64,000 bases of DNA from Nocardioides marmoriginsengisoli (GTDB taxonomy: Bacteria > Actinomycetota > Actinomycetes > Propionibacteriales > Nocardioidaceae), in the NCBI RefSeq assembly GCF_003725695.1, contig NZ_RJSE01000003.1, positions 281,127-345,126 of the forward strand, read 5' to 3'. The notes under the pieces are model-generated. The model made no database searches. It was not told the origin of the DNA and saw only the letters and a program-made list of their open reading frames with translations. Made by a program: the position numbers and the translations under genes. Every line of letters starts with the position of its first letter. The stretch's first letter is position 1. This document shows positions 30,845 to 41,927 of the stretch, piece after piece.

Positions 30845-32617
30845 ATGGGGCCGATCGAGGACTACGGGATCATCGGGGACCGGCACACCGCGGCACTGAT
30901 CGGCCTCGACGGCTCCGTGGACTGGCTCTGCCTCCCCCGTTTCGACTCCGCCTCGTGCTTCTCCCGGCTGCTCGGCGACCCGGACTCCTCCCGCTGGCTG
31001 CTCGGCCCTGCCGGCGAGCACACCTCGACCCGCCGCTACCTCGACGGCACCAACGTCCTGGAGACCACGCACACCACCGCGACCGGCGAGGTCCAGGTCC
31101 TCGACCTGATGCCGACCGGCGACCGCCGCGCCGACGTCGTCCGCCGGATCACCGGGGTCCGCGGCACGGTCCGGGTCCGGCACGAGTTCACGATCCGGTT
31201 CGACTACGGCCGGATCCGCCCGTGGGTGCACCGGGTCGACACCGGCGACGGCCTGGTCATCGTCGCGGTCGCCGGCCCGGACAAGGTGATCCTGGCCGGG
31301 CCCCGGCTGCCCGACGCGGTGGGCGGCCACCACCAGGACGAGTTCGAGGTCTCCGCCGGCGAGGTGCTCGACTTCTCGCTCACCTGGGTACCGTCGCACC
31401 GGGACGTCCCGCCGCGCCTCGACCTCGACAGCCGGATCGCGTCCACCCTCGCCGAGCAGCGGGACTGGCTGGCCGCCGCGCCCGACCAGGGTCCGTTCGC
31501 CGCCGCCGTGAACCGGAGCCTGCTCACCCTCTACGCGCTCACCGACGAGGACACCGGCGGCATCGTCGCCGCGCCGACCACCTCGCTGCCCGAGGACTTC
31601 GGCGGCGTCCGGAACTGGGACTACCGGTACTCCTGGCTCCGCGACGCGGCGCTGACCGTCGAGGCGATGATCGGCGACGACCACCCCGAGCGCGCCCGCC
31701 CCTGGCGCGACTGGCTGCTGCGCGCGATCGCCGGCGACCCGGAGGACCTGCAGGTGATGTACGCCGTCGACGGCAGCCGGCACCTGCCCGAGACCGAGCT
31801 GGACCACCTCGCCGGGTACGCCGGCTCGCGGCCGGTCCGGATCGGGAACGGAGCCGTCGGCCAGCGCCAGGGCGACGTGATCGGCGAGGTGCTGGTCGCC
31901 CTCGCCGCCGCGCGCGACCTCGGCCTCACCGAGACCACCGACAGCTGGAGCCTGCAACGCACCCTGGCGAACGGGATCGCGGAGTCGTGGCACCTCCCCG
32001 ACAACGGCATCTGGGAGATCCGCGGGCCGCAGCGGCACTTCACCCACAGCCGGGTGATGATGTGGGCCGGCCTGGACCGGATGATCCGCGGCGTCGAGCG
32101 GCACGGGCTCCGCGGACCGGTCGACGAGTGGCGCCGGGTCCGCGACGAGATCCGGTCGGCCGTCCTGGACAGCGGGTACGACGCCGACCGCGGCACCTTC
32201 ACCCAGCACGACGCCACCACCGAGGTGGACGCCTCGCTGCTGCTCCTCCCGCTGGTCGGGTTCGTCGAGGCCGGCGATCCGCGGATGCTGGGCACGCTCG
32301 CCCGGATCGAGGAGGACCTGCTCCGCGACGGGCTGCTGATGCGCTACCGGACCGGCTCCGGCGTCGACGGGCTCAGCGGCGACGAGCACCCGTTCCTGGC
32401 CTGCTCGTTCTGGCTGGCGGCGGTCTACGCCCGGGTCGGGCGGACGGCCGAGGCGGAGGCGCTGATGACGCGCCTGGTCGCGCTGAGCAACGACGTCGGC
32501 CTGCTCAGCGAGGAGTACGACGTCACCGGCGACCGGATGGCCGGCAACTTCCCGCAGGCGTTCAGCCACCTGGCGCTGATCCAGGCGGCCCGGGTGATCG
32601 AGCGCTCCCGGGTCTAG
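30845..32617 (+). CDS. Glycoside hydrolase family 15 protein (glucoamylase/trehalase-like)
   Basis: A 590-residue GH15 enzyme with an N-terminal beta-sandwich (residues 1-220, beginning PIEDYGIIGDRHTAALIGLDGSVDWLC) and a C-terminal (alpha/alpha)6 barrel. Barrel motifs are FGGVRNWDYRYSWLRDAAL and MAGNFPQAFSHLALIQAA, both typical of actinobacterial members. A proposed catalytic Glu in VRNWDYR-to-IWEIRGPQRHFTHS cannot be fixed by eye. Some mycobacterial GH15 proteins are trehalases, so trehalose or maltodextrin may be the substrate. It has no signal peptide. TACTGT lies 6 bases before the ATG. The gene is oriented opposite to its flanking cinA-pgsA set. Confidence 0.88.
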   Translation: MGPIEDYGIIGDRHTAALIGLDGSVDWLCLPRFDSASCFSRLLGDPDSSRWLLGPAGEHTSTRRYLDGTNVLETTHTTATGEVQVLDLMPTGDRRADVVRRITGVRGTVRVRHEFTIRFDYGRIRPWVHRVDTGDGLVIVAVAGPDKVILAGPRLPDAVGGHHQDEFEVSAGEVLDFSLTWVPSHRDVPPRLDLDSRIASTLAEQRDWLAAAPDQGPFAAAVNRSLLTLYALTDEDTGGIVAAPTTSLPEDFGGVRNWDYRYSWLRDAALTVEAMIGDDHPERARPWRDWLLRAIAGDPEDLQVMYAVDGSRHLPETELDHLAGYAGSRPVRIGNGAVGQRQGDVIGEVLVALAAARDLGLTETTDSWSLQRTLANGIAESWHLPDNGIWEIRGPQRHFTHSRVMMWAGLDRMIRGVERHGLRGPVDEWRRVRDEIRSAVLDSGYDADRGTFTQHDATTEVDASLLLLPLVGFVEAGDPRMLGTLARIEEDLLRDGLLMRYRTGSGVDGLSGDEHPFLACSFWLAAVYARVGRTAEAEALMTRLVALSNDVGLLSEEYDVTGDRMAGNFPQAFSHLALIQAARVIERSRV

Positions 32618-32621
32618 CGGC

Positions 32622-33230
32622 TCAGGCCTGCGCGGGCGCGTTCGCCGTACGGCGGTGTCGGACGACGTCGCGGGCGAACTCGTAGCCCGAGGTCATCGTG
32701 AGCACGACGGCCACGCCCATCAGCACGATCGCCGCCCACCAGAGGATCTCGCCGGGAACGTCCCAGAACCCGGTGAGGTAGTGGAACGGACCGACCAGAC
32801 CGCCGAGCGCCAGCGCCTGGGCCATCGTCTTGATCTTGCCGCTCTGGTTCGCCGGCATCACCACCTGCTTGGCGATCGAGAGCCGTGCGAAGGTGACCGC
32901 CCACTCGCGGACCAGCACCGGCACGGTCACCCACCAGAGCACCGGGTAGATGATCGACAGCCCGATGAAGGCCATCCCGGTGATCGCCTTGTCGGCGATC
33001 GGGTCGGCGATCTTGCCGAAGTTCGTGATCAGGTTGTGCTTGCGGGCGAGGTCACCGTCGATCTTGTCGGTGATCATCGCGACGGCGAACAGGCCGTAGG
33101 CGACCCAGCGCCACCCGGTCGAGTCGCCGCCGTCGTGCAGCAGGGCGAAACCGAAGAACGGGACCATCACGATCCGGAGCGTGGTCAGCGCGTTCGGCAC
33201 GTTCCAATTGCTCGGCTTCTGGTCGCTCAT
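32622..33230 (-). CDS. pgsA: CDP-diacylglycerol-glycerol-3-phosphate 3-phosphatidyltransferase
   Basis: A 202-residue integral membrane enzyme that makes phosphatidylglycerol phosphate from CDP-diacylglycerol and glycerol 3-phosphate. The CDP-alcohol phosphatidyltransferase motif DG-x2-AR-x8-G-x3-D-x3-D is seen as DGDLARKHNLITNFGKIADPIAD. Four to six membrane helices surround it. A GAGAGGGG region before the ATG provides the ribosome-binding site. It is next to rimO on one side, the standard order in actinobacteria, and the GH15 gene separates it from cinA on the other. Confidence 0.94.
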   Translation of the reverse strand: MSDQKPSNWNVPNALTTLRIVMVPFFGFALLHDGGDSTGWRWVAYGLFAVAMITDKIDGDLARKHNLITNFGKIADPIADKAITGMAFIGLSIIYPVLWWVTVPVLVREWAVTFARLSIAKQVVMPANQSGKIKTMAQALALGGLVGPFHYLTGFWDVPGEILWWAAIVLMGVAVVLTMTSGYEFARDVVRHRRTANAPAQA

Positions 33231-33261
33231 CCTGCCCCTCTCGCTGCTCAGGTCCGACGGA

Positions 33262-34734
33262 TCAGACCGGTCGGGCGATCAGGTCGACGCCTTCGGTACC
33301 GATCACGGTCGCCTCGATCATGTCACCCACCGCGAAGTCGCCGGACAGCCCGGTCAGGGTGGTGGACCCGTCGACCTCCGGGCCCTGGCAGGCGGCCCGG
33401 CCCTCGGCGGCCCCGTCCTCGACGTCGAGCGACTCCACCAGCACCACCACCCGCTCGCCGATCCGCTCCTCGGCGCGTTGCGCGGTCAGCTCGTCGGCCA
33501 GCGCGCTGAGGTGCTCGACACGCTCGTCGATGGTGTCCTGGTCGAGCTTGTCGGCGTACGTCTCGGCCTCGGTGCCGTCCTCGTCGGAGTACCCGAAGAC
33601 GCCGACCGCGTCGAGCCGGGCCTCGCTCACGAAGTCGCACAGGGTGGCGAAGTCCTCGTCGGTCTCCCCCGGGAAGCCGACGATGAAATTGGAGCGGACC
33701 CCGGCTTCCGGGGCGTTCCGGCGTACGTCGGCGAGCAGCGTGAGGAACGAGTCCGGGTCGCCGAACCGGCGCATCGCCCGGAGCACCCCGGCCGAGGCGT
33801 GCTGGAAGGACAGGTCGAAGTACTCCGCGACGCCGTCGGTGCGCGCGATCGCCTCGACCAGCCCGGGACGGGTCTCGGCCGGCTGCAGGTAGGACACCCG
33901 GACCCGCTCGATGCCGTCGACGGCGGCCAGCGTGGGCAGCATCGTCTCCAGCAGCCGGATGTCGCCGAGGTCCTTGCCGTACGACGTCGAGTTCTCCGAG
34001 ACCAGGAAGAGCTCCTTGACGCCCTGCTCGCCCAGCCAGCGGGCCTCCGCGAGGACGTCGGCCGGGCGCCGGGAGACGAACGAGCCGCGGAAGCTGGGGA
34101 TCGCGCAGAACGCGCACCGCCGGTCGCAGCCCGACGCGAGCTTGAGCGGGGCCATCGGGCCGCCGTCCAGACGGCGGCGGACCGAGCGCGGCCCGGTCGC
34201 CGGCGCACCGGCGCCGATGTCGGTGAGATCGGTCGGCGCAGCCACCTCGAAGCTGTGACCGGGGACCACCACGTCGATGTCGATCCGCTCGGTCGGGGTG
34301 ATCGGCAGCAGCTTGCGCCGGTCCGACGGGGTGTGGGCGTGCTGCTGGTCGCCGGCCAGGATCGAGCGCAGCCGGTCCGCGATGTCCGGGTAGGCGTCGA
34401 AGCCGAGGACGGCGTCGGCCTCGGGAAGCGACTCGGCGAGCTCCGCGCCGTACCGCTCGGAGAGGCAGCCGACCGCGACGACGGACTTGGTCGAGCCGGT
34501 CTCCTTGAGGTCGGCGGCGGCCAGCAGCGTGTCGACCGAGTCCTTCTTGGCGGCCTCGACGAAGCCGCAGGTGTTCACCACCACGGTCTCGGCGTCGGCG
34601 GGGTCCTCGACGAGCAGGAAGCCACCGGCCTCGAGCTGGCCGGCCAGCTCCTCGGAGTCGACCTCGTTGCGGGCGCAGCCCAGGGTCACCAGGGCTACGG
34701 TGTGGCGTTCGGTGGCGTCGGTGGAGGCAGTCAT
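33262..34734 (-). CDS. rimO: Ribosomal protein S12 methylthiotransferase
   Basis: A 490-residue radical-SAM enzyme that adds a methylthio group to Asp88 of ribosomal protein S12. The N-terminal MTTase domain has [11 protein letters not shown] and NTCGF. The radical-SAM cluster is [20 protein letters not shown] with the CxxxCxxC cysteines. A C-terminal TRAM domain is present. RimO rather than MiaB is indicated by the S12-type [10 protein letters not shown] motif and its position between pgsA and the RodZ-like gene. The total length is a little longer than most RimO, with extra residues near 155-180. A weak CATACT element precedes the ATG. Confidence 0.92.
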   Translation of the reverse strand: MTASTDATERHTVALVTLGCARNEVDSEELAGQLEAGGFLLVEDPADAETVVVNTCGFVEAAKKDSVDTLLAAADLKETGSTKSVVAVGCLSERYGAELAESLPEADAVLGFDAYPDIADRLRSILAGDQQHAHTPSDRRKLLPITPTERIDIDVVVPGHSFEVAAPTDLTDIGAGAPATGPRSVRRRLDGGPMAPLKLASGCDRRCAFCAIPSFRGSFVSRRPADVLAEARWLGEQGVKELFLVSENSTSYGKDLGDIRLLETMLPTLAAVDGIERVRVSYLQPAETRPGLVEAIARTDGVAEYFDLSFQHASAGVLRAMRRFGDPDSFLTLLADVRRNAPEAGVRSNFIVGFPGETDEDFATLCDFVSEARLDAVGVFGYSDEDGTEAETYADKLDQDTIDERVEHLSALADELTAQRAEERIGERVVVLVESLDVEDGAAEGRAACQGPEVDGSTTLTGLSGDFAVGDMIEATVIGTEGVDLIARPV

Positions 34735-34803
34735 CTCGGGTCGAGTATGACGGGCCGGACGGCCCCAGAGCGAACCCAGAGCGAACCCGCGAACCCGCGC
34801 CGG

Positions 34804-36417
34804 TCAGCGAAAGGTCTTGGACCCTGCCGCGCCGGCCGTCCCCACGGTCCCGAGCGCCTTGCCCTTGACGGTCACCTCGACGGCACCGGCGTTGTCGGCG
34901 GAGACCTTGAACGGCGCCAGGCCGACGATCTTGCGCTGCTTGCGGATCGCCAGGTCGCCGGACCAGAGGATCTTGCCGGTGCGGTCCCGGACTACGACCC
35001 GGGTCCCGGCGTACACCGCCTTGACCGTCATCGTGCTGGTCTTCATCCGGGCCGAGGTGATCGGCGTCCGGTTGGCCGCGAGCCCCGCGGTCTGGCTGGT
35101 CTCCTCCGGCGCGGCGTTGAGCTGCTCCGGGTCGCCGGCGAGCATCCGGGCCAGTCCCCAGATCATCGTCAGGCTGAGCACCGCTCCGATCACCAGGCTC
35201 CAGCGGGGGCCGCCGAGCGTGGCGCGCATGCCTCCGGACAACCCAGTGGAGAGCTCGGCCTCGAAGACCCGGCGGGCGTTGATCGGTGCCTGCGCGTAGC
35301 GCTCGTCGTAGAGCTTCATCAGCGGCTCCAGGCTGAGGCCGAGCACCCGGGAGACGGCAGTCAGGTGGCCGCGGGCGTAGAAGTCGCCGCCGCAGGGGGC
35401 GAAGTCGTCCAGCTCGATCGCCTCGAGCACGTGCGGGCGGATCCGGGTGCGCTGGCTGAGCTCGTCGATGCTCATGTCGAGCATCTCGCGGGCGTGCCGC
35501 ACCTTCTGGCCGATCACCGGCTCCGGGACGTGCTGCTCCGGCGCGTACTGATCGGGACCGCGCTGCTCCGGGATGGCCAGCACCACCGGGCCGGTGTCCT
35601 CGGCGGACGGATCGAGGACCGCGTCAGCCTGGTCGGGCACGACCGGCTCGTCCTCGGGCACCTCTTCCGGGGCTTCTTCCGGGGCCTCCAGTCGCGCCTC
35701 TACTCGGGCCGGCCGGTGCAGGTCGCGCAGCGGCAGGACCGGGCCGGGCAGCGCCGGCTCCTCGGGGACCGGCGCCTCGACCGTCTCGGCACCGTACGCC
35801 GACGCCACTGCCACCGGGTCGGCAGCAGGTCGCGGCTGGACCTCGTCGAGCGGAGCGAGCTGACGCCCCTGCACCCCGACCACCTCGGTACGGCCGGCGG
35901 CGAGCACGTCGAGGTCGGCCGCCAGGTCGATGCTGTCGGTGACCGTGGTCATGCCGAGCGGCAGCGCCACCGGGGCGCCGTACCAGTACTGGTTCCAGCG
36001 CAGGTGCGCCTGCGCGACCGGGCCCTGGTAGTCGGCGGTCGCCGAGCGGTCCCGCGGCACGATCACCAGGCGTCCCTCGCGCAGCAGCGTCTCCGGGCTC
36101 TCGACGACGACCTGGCGCACGTCCTGCCAGGGCAGACCGCGCCAGCTGAAGCCGATCCGGAACCGGATGCCCTGGTCGTCGACGACCAGGACCGGCGTCC
36201 GGGCCGCCACCACGGCCGGCAGGTTCAGCGCGGCCACGGCGAGCAGGAGCAGGCCGATGAGCGCGTCGAAGAACGAGGAGCCCCGGATCAGGTAGCCCAG
36301 CCCGAGCACCAGCGCCAGCCCGCCGACCACGCCGGAGAGCAGGACGTTGCGGTGCACGGCCAGCAGGTTCTCGTCGTGCTCGAGCTCGTGGACCGCGTCG
36401 GTCTCGGTGTCGCTCAC
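34804..36417 (-). CDS. RodZ-like HTH protein with N-terminal membrane and PH-like domain
   Basis: A 537-residue protein with an unusual order. Residues 25-75 hold two membrane helices, and residues about 75-200 form a beta-rich PH-like domain (TPVLVVDDQGIRFRIGFSWRGLPWQDV). An acidic, proline-rich linker follows, then a RodZ-type HTH (GQKVRHAREMLDMSIDELSQRTRI, residues about 310-380). One membrane segment (SLVIGAVLSLTMIWGL) and a RodZ C-terminal beta domain (DUF4115) complete it. RodZ links MreB to the cell wall in rods. It sits between ftsK and rimO, its GTG start overlapping the ftsK stop as GTGA, so it is translationally coupled to ftsK. Confidence 0.82.
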   Translation of the reverse strand: MSDTETDAVHELEHDENLLAVHRNVLLSGVVGGLALVLGLGYLIRGSSFFDALIGLLLLAVAALNLPAVVAARTPVLVVDDQGIRFRIGFSWRGLPWQDVRQVVVESPETLLREGRLVIVPRDRSATADYQGPVAQAHLRWNQYWYGAPVALPLGMTTVTDSIDLAADLDVLAAGRTEVVGVQGRQLAPLDEVQPRPAADPVAVASAYGAETVEAPVPEEPALPGPVLPLRDLHRPARVEARLEAPEEAPEEVPEDEPVVPDQADAVLDPSAEDTGPVVLAIPEQRGPDQYAPEQHVPEPVIGQKVRHAREMLDMSIDELSQRTRIRPHVLEAIELDDFAPCGGDFYARGHLTAVSRVLGLSLEPLMKLYDERYAQAPINARRVFEAELSTGLSGGMRATLGGPRWSLVIGAVLSLTMIWGLARMLAGDPEQLNAAPEETSQTAGLAANRTPITSARMKTSTMTVKAVYAGTRVVVRDRTGKILWSGDLAIRKQRKIVGLAPFKVSADNAGAVEVTVKGKALGTVGTAGAAGSKTFR

Positions 36418-38927
36418 AGCTCCCCCTGCAAGGTCGCGATGACCGCGTCGAGGTCATCGGGCTTGATCAGCACGTCCCGGGCCTTCGAGCCCTCGCTCGG
36501 TCCGACCACTCCGCGGCTCTCCATGATGTCCATCAGGCGGCCGGCCTTGGCGAACCCGACCCGCAGCTTGCGCTGCAGCATCGAGGTGGAGCCGAACTGG
36601 GTGGAGACGACCAGCTCGACGGCCTGGACGACCAGGTCGAGGTCGTCGCCGATGTCGTCGTCGAGCTCGCGCTTGGAGGCGGCCGGGGCCGTGACGTCCT
36701 CGCGGTAGCTCGGCTCCAGCTGGTCCTTGCACTTGCGGACGACCTGGTGGATCTCGGCCTCGGTCACCCAGCTCCCCTGCACCCGGACGGCCTTGGAGGC
36801 GCCCATCGGCAGGAACAGCCCGTCACCCTGGCCGACCAGCTTCTCGGCACCGGGCTGGTCGAGGATGACCCGGCTGTCGGCCAGCGAGGAGGTCGCGAAC
36901 GCGAGCCGCGAGGGCACGTTCGCCTTGATCAGACCGGTCACCACGTCGACCGACGGCCGCTGCGTCGCGAGCACCAGGTGGATGCCGGCGGCACGGGCGA
37001 GCTGGGTGATCCGGACGATCGCGTCCTCGACGTCGCGCGGTGCGACCATCATCAGGTCGGCGAGCTCGTCGACGATCACCAGCAGGTACGGGTACGGCGC
37101 CAGCTGGCGCTCGCTGCCGGCCGGCACCTGCACCTTCCCGGCCCGGACCGCCTTGTTGAAGTCGTCGATGTGCCGGAACCCGAAGTTCGCCAGGTCGTCG
37201 TACCGCATGTCCATCTCGCGGACGACCCACTGCAGTGCCTCGGAAGCCTTCTTCGGGTTGGTGATGATCGGCGTGATCAGGTGCGGGACGCCCTCGTAGG
37301 CGTTCAGCTCCACCCGCTTGGGGTCGACCATGATCATCCGGACCTCGTCGGGCGTGGCCCGCATCAGGATCGAGGTGATCATCGAGTTGATGAAGCTCGA
37401 CTTACCCGATCCGGTGGCGCCGGCCACCAGCAGGTGCGGCATCTTCGCGAGGTTGGCGACCACGAATCCGCCCTCGACGTCCTTGCCGAGTCCGGCCACC
37501 ATCGGGTGGTGGTCGTTGCGAGCCGTGTTGGAGCGGAGCACGTCGCCGAGGGAGACGATCTCCTTGTCGGTGTTCGGGATCTCCACGCCGACCGCGGACT
37601 TGCCCGGGATCGGCGAGAGGATCCGGATGTCGGCCGAGGCCACCGCGTAGGCGATGTTCTTGGCGATGTTGGTGATCTTCTCGACCTTGACCGCCGGGCC
37701 GAGCTCGACGACGTACCGGGTCACCGTCGGGCCGCGGGTGTAGCCGGTGACGGTGGCGTCGATGTCGAACTCGTCGAAGACGCCGGTGAGGCGCTCGACG
37801 ACGGCGTCGGACGCGGGCGTCCGGGCCTTGTGCGCGCTTCCCGGCTTGAGGATGTCGCTCTCGGGCAGCGTGTAGGTGATGTCGCCGGAGAGGCTGAGCT
37901 GCTCGACCCGCACCGGCAGCGGGGTGTGCGGCGGGGGCTCGAGCTCGACCTTCTCCTCGACCTCGGGCTCGACCTCCTTGGCGCGGCCGCGCTTGGCGAC
38001 CTCGCGTTCCTCCAGGACCGGGCTGTCGTAGGCGACGTCGCCCATGTCCGGGTCGATGCCGTCCTCGACGAGGTCCTTGCGGCTGCGCCGGGTCTTCTTC
38101 GGCGACTCCTCGACCTCGGGCTCGATCGTGCGGCCGAGCATCCGGTCGCGCAGCAGCCGCAGCCGGGCCGGGACCTGGTAGACCGGCGTCGCGGTCACCA
38201 CCAGGACGCCGAAGACGGAGAGCAGCACCAGCAGCGGTACGACCACGTACGGCGTGCTCAGCAGGTCGGTGAGCAGCTTGGCGACGACGAACCCGAGGGC
38301 GCCGCCGGCCTGCTGCAGATCCGTGGTGTCGCCGAGCGCGGGCTTCGGCGAGCCGTTGGCGATGTGGATGATGCCGAGCACGCCGAACAGCAGCGCTCCC
38401 CAGCCGACCACCTGGCGACCGACCGGGCCGTTCGCCTCCGGGTCGCGCAGGTTGCGCCAGGCGATGTAGACGAGCATCAGCGGGACGAACCAGCCGACCA
38501 GGCCGACCGAGCCGGCGACCGCGGCCCGGGTCGCGTCGAAGACACCGCCCGGGACCTGCCACCAGACCGAGGCGGCGACCACGACCGCGATCGCGACCAG
38601 GAACAGCCCGGCGCCGTCGCGGCGGTGCTCGGGATCCAGGTCGCGGGCGCCCTGACCGACCCGGCGGGCGCCGGAACCGATCGCGCCGGCCACCCCCAGC
38701 CAGACCGCCGCGACGCCGTGGCCGAGCGCGCCGAAGGTACGCGAGATGGGGCCAGGACCGTTGCGGACTGCTCGCGGGGCCGGCCGCTTCTTCGAAGCGG
38801 CGGACTTCCGTGCAGCAGGCTTGCGCTTGCCCTGGCTACCGGACGGCCGGGATCGCGAAGTCGAAGCGCCCTTCTTAGCGGTGCTCCTGCTACGCGACGC
38901 CGACGGGGAAGACGTACGGGTCGCCAT
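36414..38927 (-). CDS. ftsK: DNA translocase FtsK/SpoIIIE
   Basis: An 837-residue DNA pump that clears chromosomes at the division septum. The N-terminus is a short basic, Ser-rich tail, followed by four or five membrane helices (residues 90-260) and a linker. The motor has Walker A GATGSGKSSFINS, Walker B-like VIVDELADLMMVAPRDV, MVDPKRVELN and LATQRPSVDVVTG. The C-terminal winged gamma domain (LVVSTQFGSTSMLQRKLRVGFAKAGRLMDIME) recognises KOPS. The ATG at 38927 follows TACATT (38935-38940, reverse strand) by 7 bases, so it is probably leaderless. Confidence 0.95.
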   Translation of the reverse strand: MATRTSSPSASRSRSTAKKGASTSRSRPSGSQGKRKPAARKSAASKKRPAPRAVRNGPGPISRTFGALGHGVAAVWLGVAGAIGSGARRVGQGARDLDPEHRRDGAGLFLVAIAVVVAASVWWQVPGGVFDATRAAVAGSVGLVGWFVPLMLVYIAWRNLRDPEANGPVGRQVVGWGALLFGVLGIIHIANGSPKPALGDTTDLQQAGGALGFVVAKLLTDLLSTPYVVVPLLVLLSVFGVLVVTATPVYQVPARLRLLRDRMLGRTIEPEVEESPKKTRRSRKDLVEDGIDPDMGDVAYDSPVLEEREVAKRGRAKEVEPEVEEKVELEPPPHTPLPVRVEQLSLSGDITYTLPESDILKPGSAHKARTPASDAVVERLTGVFDEFDIDATVTGYTRGPTVTRYVVELGPAVKVEKITNIAKNIAYAVASADIRILSPIPGKSAVGVEIPNTDKEIVSLGDVLRSNTARNDHHPMVAGLGKDVEGGFVVANLAKMPHLLVAGATGSGKSSFINSMITSILMRATPDEVRMIMVDPKRVELNAYEGVPHLITPIITNPKKASEALQWVVREMDMRYDDLANFGFRHIDDFNKAVRAGKVQVPAGSERQLAPYPYLLVIVDELADLMMVAPRDVEDAIVRITQLARAAGIHLVLATQRPSVDVVTGLIKANVPSRLAFATSSLADSRVILDQPGAEKLVGQGDGLFLPMGASKAVRVQGSWVTEAEIHQVVRKCKDQLEPSYREDVTAPAASKRELDDDIGDDLDLVVQAVELVVSTQFGSTSMLQRKLRVGFAKAGRLMDIMESRGVVGPSEGSKARDVLIKPDDLDAVIATLQGEL

Positions 38928-38998
38928 GGTCCGCAATGTACGGGAAAACCCCACCAGTCCCACGTGTCCCACGCCGGGAGAGCGCCCGGCGTGTCGGC

Positions 38999-39508
38999 TC
39001 AGCCCGGTACGCCGTCGAGCGTCTCCGGCGACGCCAGCGCCACCGGCCCCCAGAGCATCGACCGCTTCCGCCGGTACTCCGCTGCCCGGGTGCGCGCGAC
39101 CTCCGGCGCCTCGATGCGCGGCAGCACCAGGCCCGGTCCCCCGCGGACCACGAGGGCGTCCAGCACCCAGGGCAGGTTCCGGCAGGCGATCCTGGCCGCG
39201 TCCGGGGCGGTCCAGCTGCCCGGGTGCGCCGCGGTGACCCGCAGGAAGACGTCGAGCCGCTTGATCAGGTCGTCCCGGTCCGGCGCCATCCCGGTGTCAC
39301 CGAAGACCACGGCCGCCTCCCGGAGCCCGACCGCTGCCGGGCTGATCAGCGCGGTCCCGAGCTCGGTGAGGCCGCACAACCAGACCAGGTGCTCGGCGAT
39401 GGCGCGCCGGCGTACCGTGCTCAGCCGCGCGCCGGCGGTGAGAAGCAGGCGGGCCCGGGTCAGGTCACGACGGACGGCGGCCTCGACGTACGAGTGCAGG
39501 ATGCTCAT
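38999..39508 (-). CDS. Conserved hypothetical protein between ftsK and an unknown gene
   Basis: A 169-residue helical protein starting at ATG 39508, with GGGGAGCC upstream. Segments such as MSILHSYVEAAVRRDLTRARLLLTAGARL and HLVWLCGLTELGTALISPAAVGLREAAVVFGDTG are well-defined helices. The latter contains a short hydrophobic run, but no membrane topology is clear. No catalytic motif is visible. Its neighbours, the 220-residue gene and ftsK, run on the same strand with gaps of 44 and 71 bases, so it may share the dapA-rnj-ftsK transcript. The family is not recognised. Confidence 0.6.
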   Translation of the reverse strand: MSILHSYVEAAVRRDLTRARLLLTAGARLSTVRRRAIAEHLVWLCGLTELGTALISPAAVGLREAAVVFGDTGMAPDRDDLIKRLDVFLRVTAAHPGSWTAPDAARIACRNLPWVLDALVVRGGPGLVLPRIEAPEVARTRAAEYRRKRSMLWGPVALASPETLDGVPG

Positions 39509-39552
39509 GGCTCCCCAGAGCACCCGCACCGCTCGGTGATACACGATCGTGC

Positions 39553-40215
39553 TCACATCTCGAGGAAGGTGTCCTCGTTCTCGCGGATCTCGGCCTCGAG
39601 AGCCTCGTTGAAGTCGTCGGTGACGGTGGTCTTGGCCGGCCCCGGGGCGATCGATCCCCAGGCCTTGTCGATCGCCGCGGAGACGTCGATCAGCCGGGCG
39701 GCCTCGATGTGCGGCTTGGTGGTCTCCCGGGCGACGTACTTGGCGACGAAGGTGCGCAGCTCGCCCTCGATGTTCACCACTCGCTGCATGATCGTGGCGC
39801 GGATGCCCTCGGCCTGGACCTTGACCTGGACGTCGGAGCTGCGCGGCGGGTCGATGCTGATGAAGATCCGGACCCCGTCCAGCGCGCGGGCGGTGAGCGT
39901 CAGCGGGACCAGCAGCTCGGCGTGGAAGGTGTGCGTCTCGACCTGGAGGTTGACCTCGAAGGTCAGCGTCACCGGCAGCTCGACGCGGTAGGAGATCTGC
40001 GGCCCGGTCAGTCGTACGGCGCTGGCCTCGCCGATCTCGCCGAACGCGCGGACCTTCGCGATCTTGCCCGGGCCGACGCCGATCGGGCCGAAGTCGATCG
40101 GCTGACCGGCGATGTTGTTGACCGCCCCCAGGATCCGCTCCTGGCTGACCGCCTCGGCGAAGAAGTCCAGTCCCCACTGCTCGTAGGAGACGAACTCCTC
40201 CTCGTCCATCGGCAT
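39553..40215 (-). CDS. Conserved hypothetical protein, downstream of RNase J
   Basis: A 220-residue protein with no signal peptide or membrane helix. The central part is beta-rich (SYRVELPVTLTFEVNLQVETHTFHAELLVPLTLTARAL, residues about 75-120). The C-terminal part has mixed helices with a KYVARETTKPHIEAARLI segment, ending in an acidic EIRENEDTFLEM. It starts at ATG 40215, just 1 base after the RNase J stop (40217), so it is cotranscribed with it. No family motif is recognised. The operon position suggests a housekeeping role. Confidence 0.68.
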   Translation of the reverse strand: MPMDEEEFVSYEQWGLDFFAEAVSQERILGAVNNIAGQPIDFGPIGVGPGKIAKVRAFGEIGEASAVRLTGPQISYRVELPVTLTFEVNLQVETHTFHAELLVPLTLTARALDGVRIFISIDPPRSSDVQVKVQAEGIRATIMQRVVNIEGELRTFVAKYVARETTKPHIEAARLIDVSAAIDKAWGSIAPGPAKTTVTDDFNEALEAEIRENEDTFLEM

Positions 40216-40216
40216 C

Positions 40217-41911
<1,695 letters not shown>

Positions 41912-41927
41912 CAGGTGCTCAGCCTCT

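Noticed and set aside
33181-36708. A 3.5-kb open frame on the plus strand across rimO and the RodZ-like gene
   Set aside because: It is antisense to well-supported genes, has no recognisable domain and has a shadow-type composition.
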